The position numbers and the translations under genes are program-made. From an uncultured Eubacteriales bacterium (GTDB lineage Bacteria > Bacillota > Clostridia > Oscillospirales > CAG-272), in the NCBI GenBank assembly GCA_900547725.1, contig URHR01000107.1, positions 1 to 5,489 on the forward strand: a stretch of 5,489 nt of DNA, given 5' to 3'. Below, piece after piece: positions 5,460 to 5,489 of this stretch; position 1 is the first letter of the stretch, and every line of letters starts with the position of its first letter. The notes under the pieces were generated by a model. That model was given only the letters and a program-made list of their open reading frames with translations. It made no database searches and had not been told where the DNA came from.

Positions 5460-5489
5460 TTTTAATTTTGGAGGGGATTCTTTGCAGAG

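Noticed and set aside
5255..5465. Two short plus-strand frames (61 and 65 codons) across the right-hand repeats
   Set aside because: They run through the palindrome and the inverted repeat, start inside the CIRCE remnant or repeat, and lack a convincing ribosome binding site. They are better explained as translated repeat DNA.

Overview
The window carries a complete class I heat-shock operon, read on the minus strand from right to left: hrcA (repressor), grpE (nucleotide exchange factor), dnaK (Hsp70) and dnaJ (Hsp40). This gene order, a CIRCE operator, a sigma-A type promoter and a DnaK lacking the N-terminal-quadrant insertion of Gram-negative Hsp70s all point to a Firmicute. The fairly high GC content (judged by eye, not counted) and strong AGGAG-type ribosome binding sites suggest a GC-rich gut-type clostridium, perhaps Oscillospiraceae/Ruminococcaceae. 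The family assignment is inference.

Layout from transcription start to end. A promoter (TTGACA, 17 bp, TAAATT) lies at 5178-5206. It is followed at once by a perfect CIRCE at 5140-5166 that should sit in the 5' leader. hrcA starts at a TTG (5091) behind an AAGGAG site and overlaps grpE by 8 nt. grpE is separated from dnaK by 44 nt. dnaK and dnaJ are separated by an unusually long 340-nt spacer full of inverted repeats, including two identical copies of a UUCG-capped hairpin. dnaJ ends at 78, followed by a GC-rich palindrome at 21-60.

Regulation and function. HrcA binds CIRCE as a dimer and represses the operon. DnaK, DnaJ and GrpE form one ATP-driven folding machine: DnaJ delivers clients and stimulates ATP hydrolysis, and GrpE releases ADP. 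All key motifs are intact in all four proteins, so the operon looks functional.

Non-coding surprises. About 80 nt upstream of the transcription start is a second CIRCE-like sequence that matches the first one except for a 16-nt internal gap, so it looks like a decayed duplicate. The GC-rich palindrome after dnaJ and the one upstream of hrcA (5271-5350) are related copies in opposite orientation, probably a dispersed repeat family. At 5351-5459 a near-perfect 25-bp inverted repeat encloses 59 nt and is followed on the plus strand by a T-run. It could be a small mobile element, a structured RNA or a terminator/attenuator. No new protein system is visible; the unexplained content is in the repeats and spacers.
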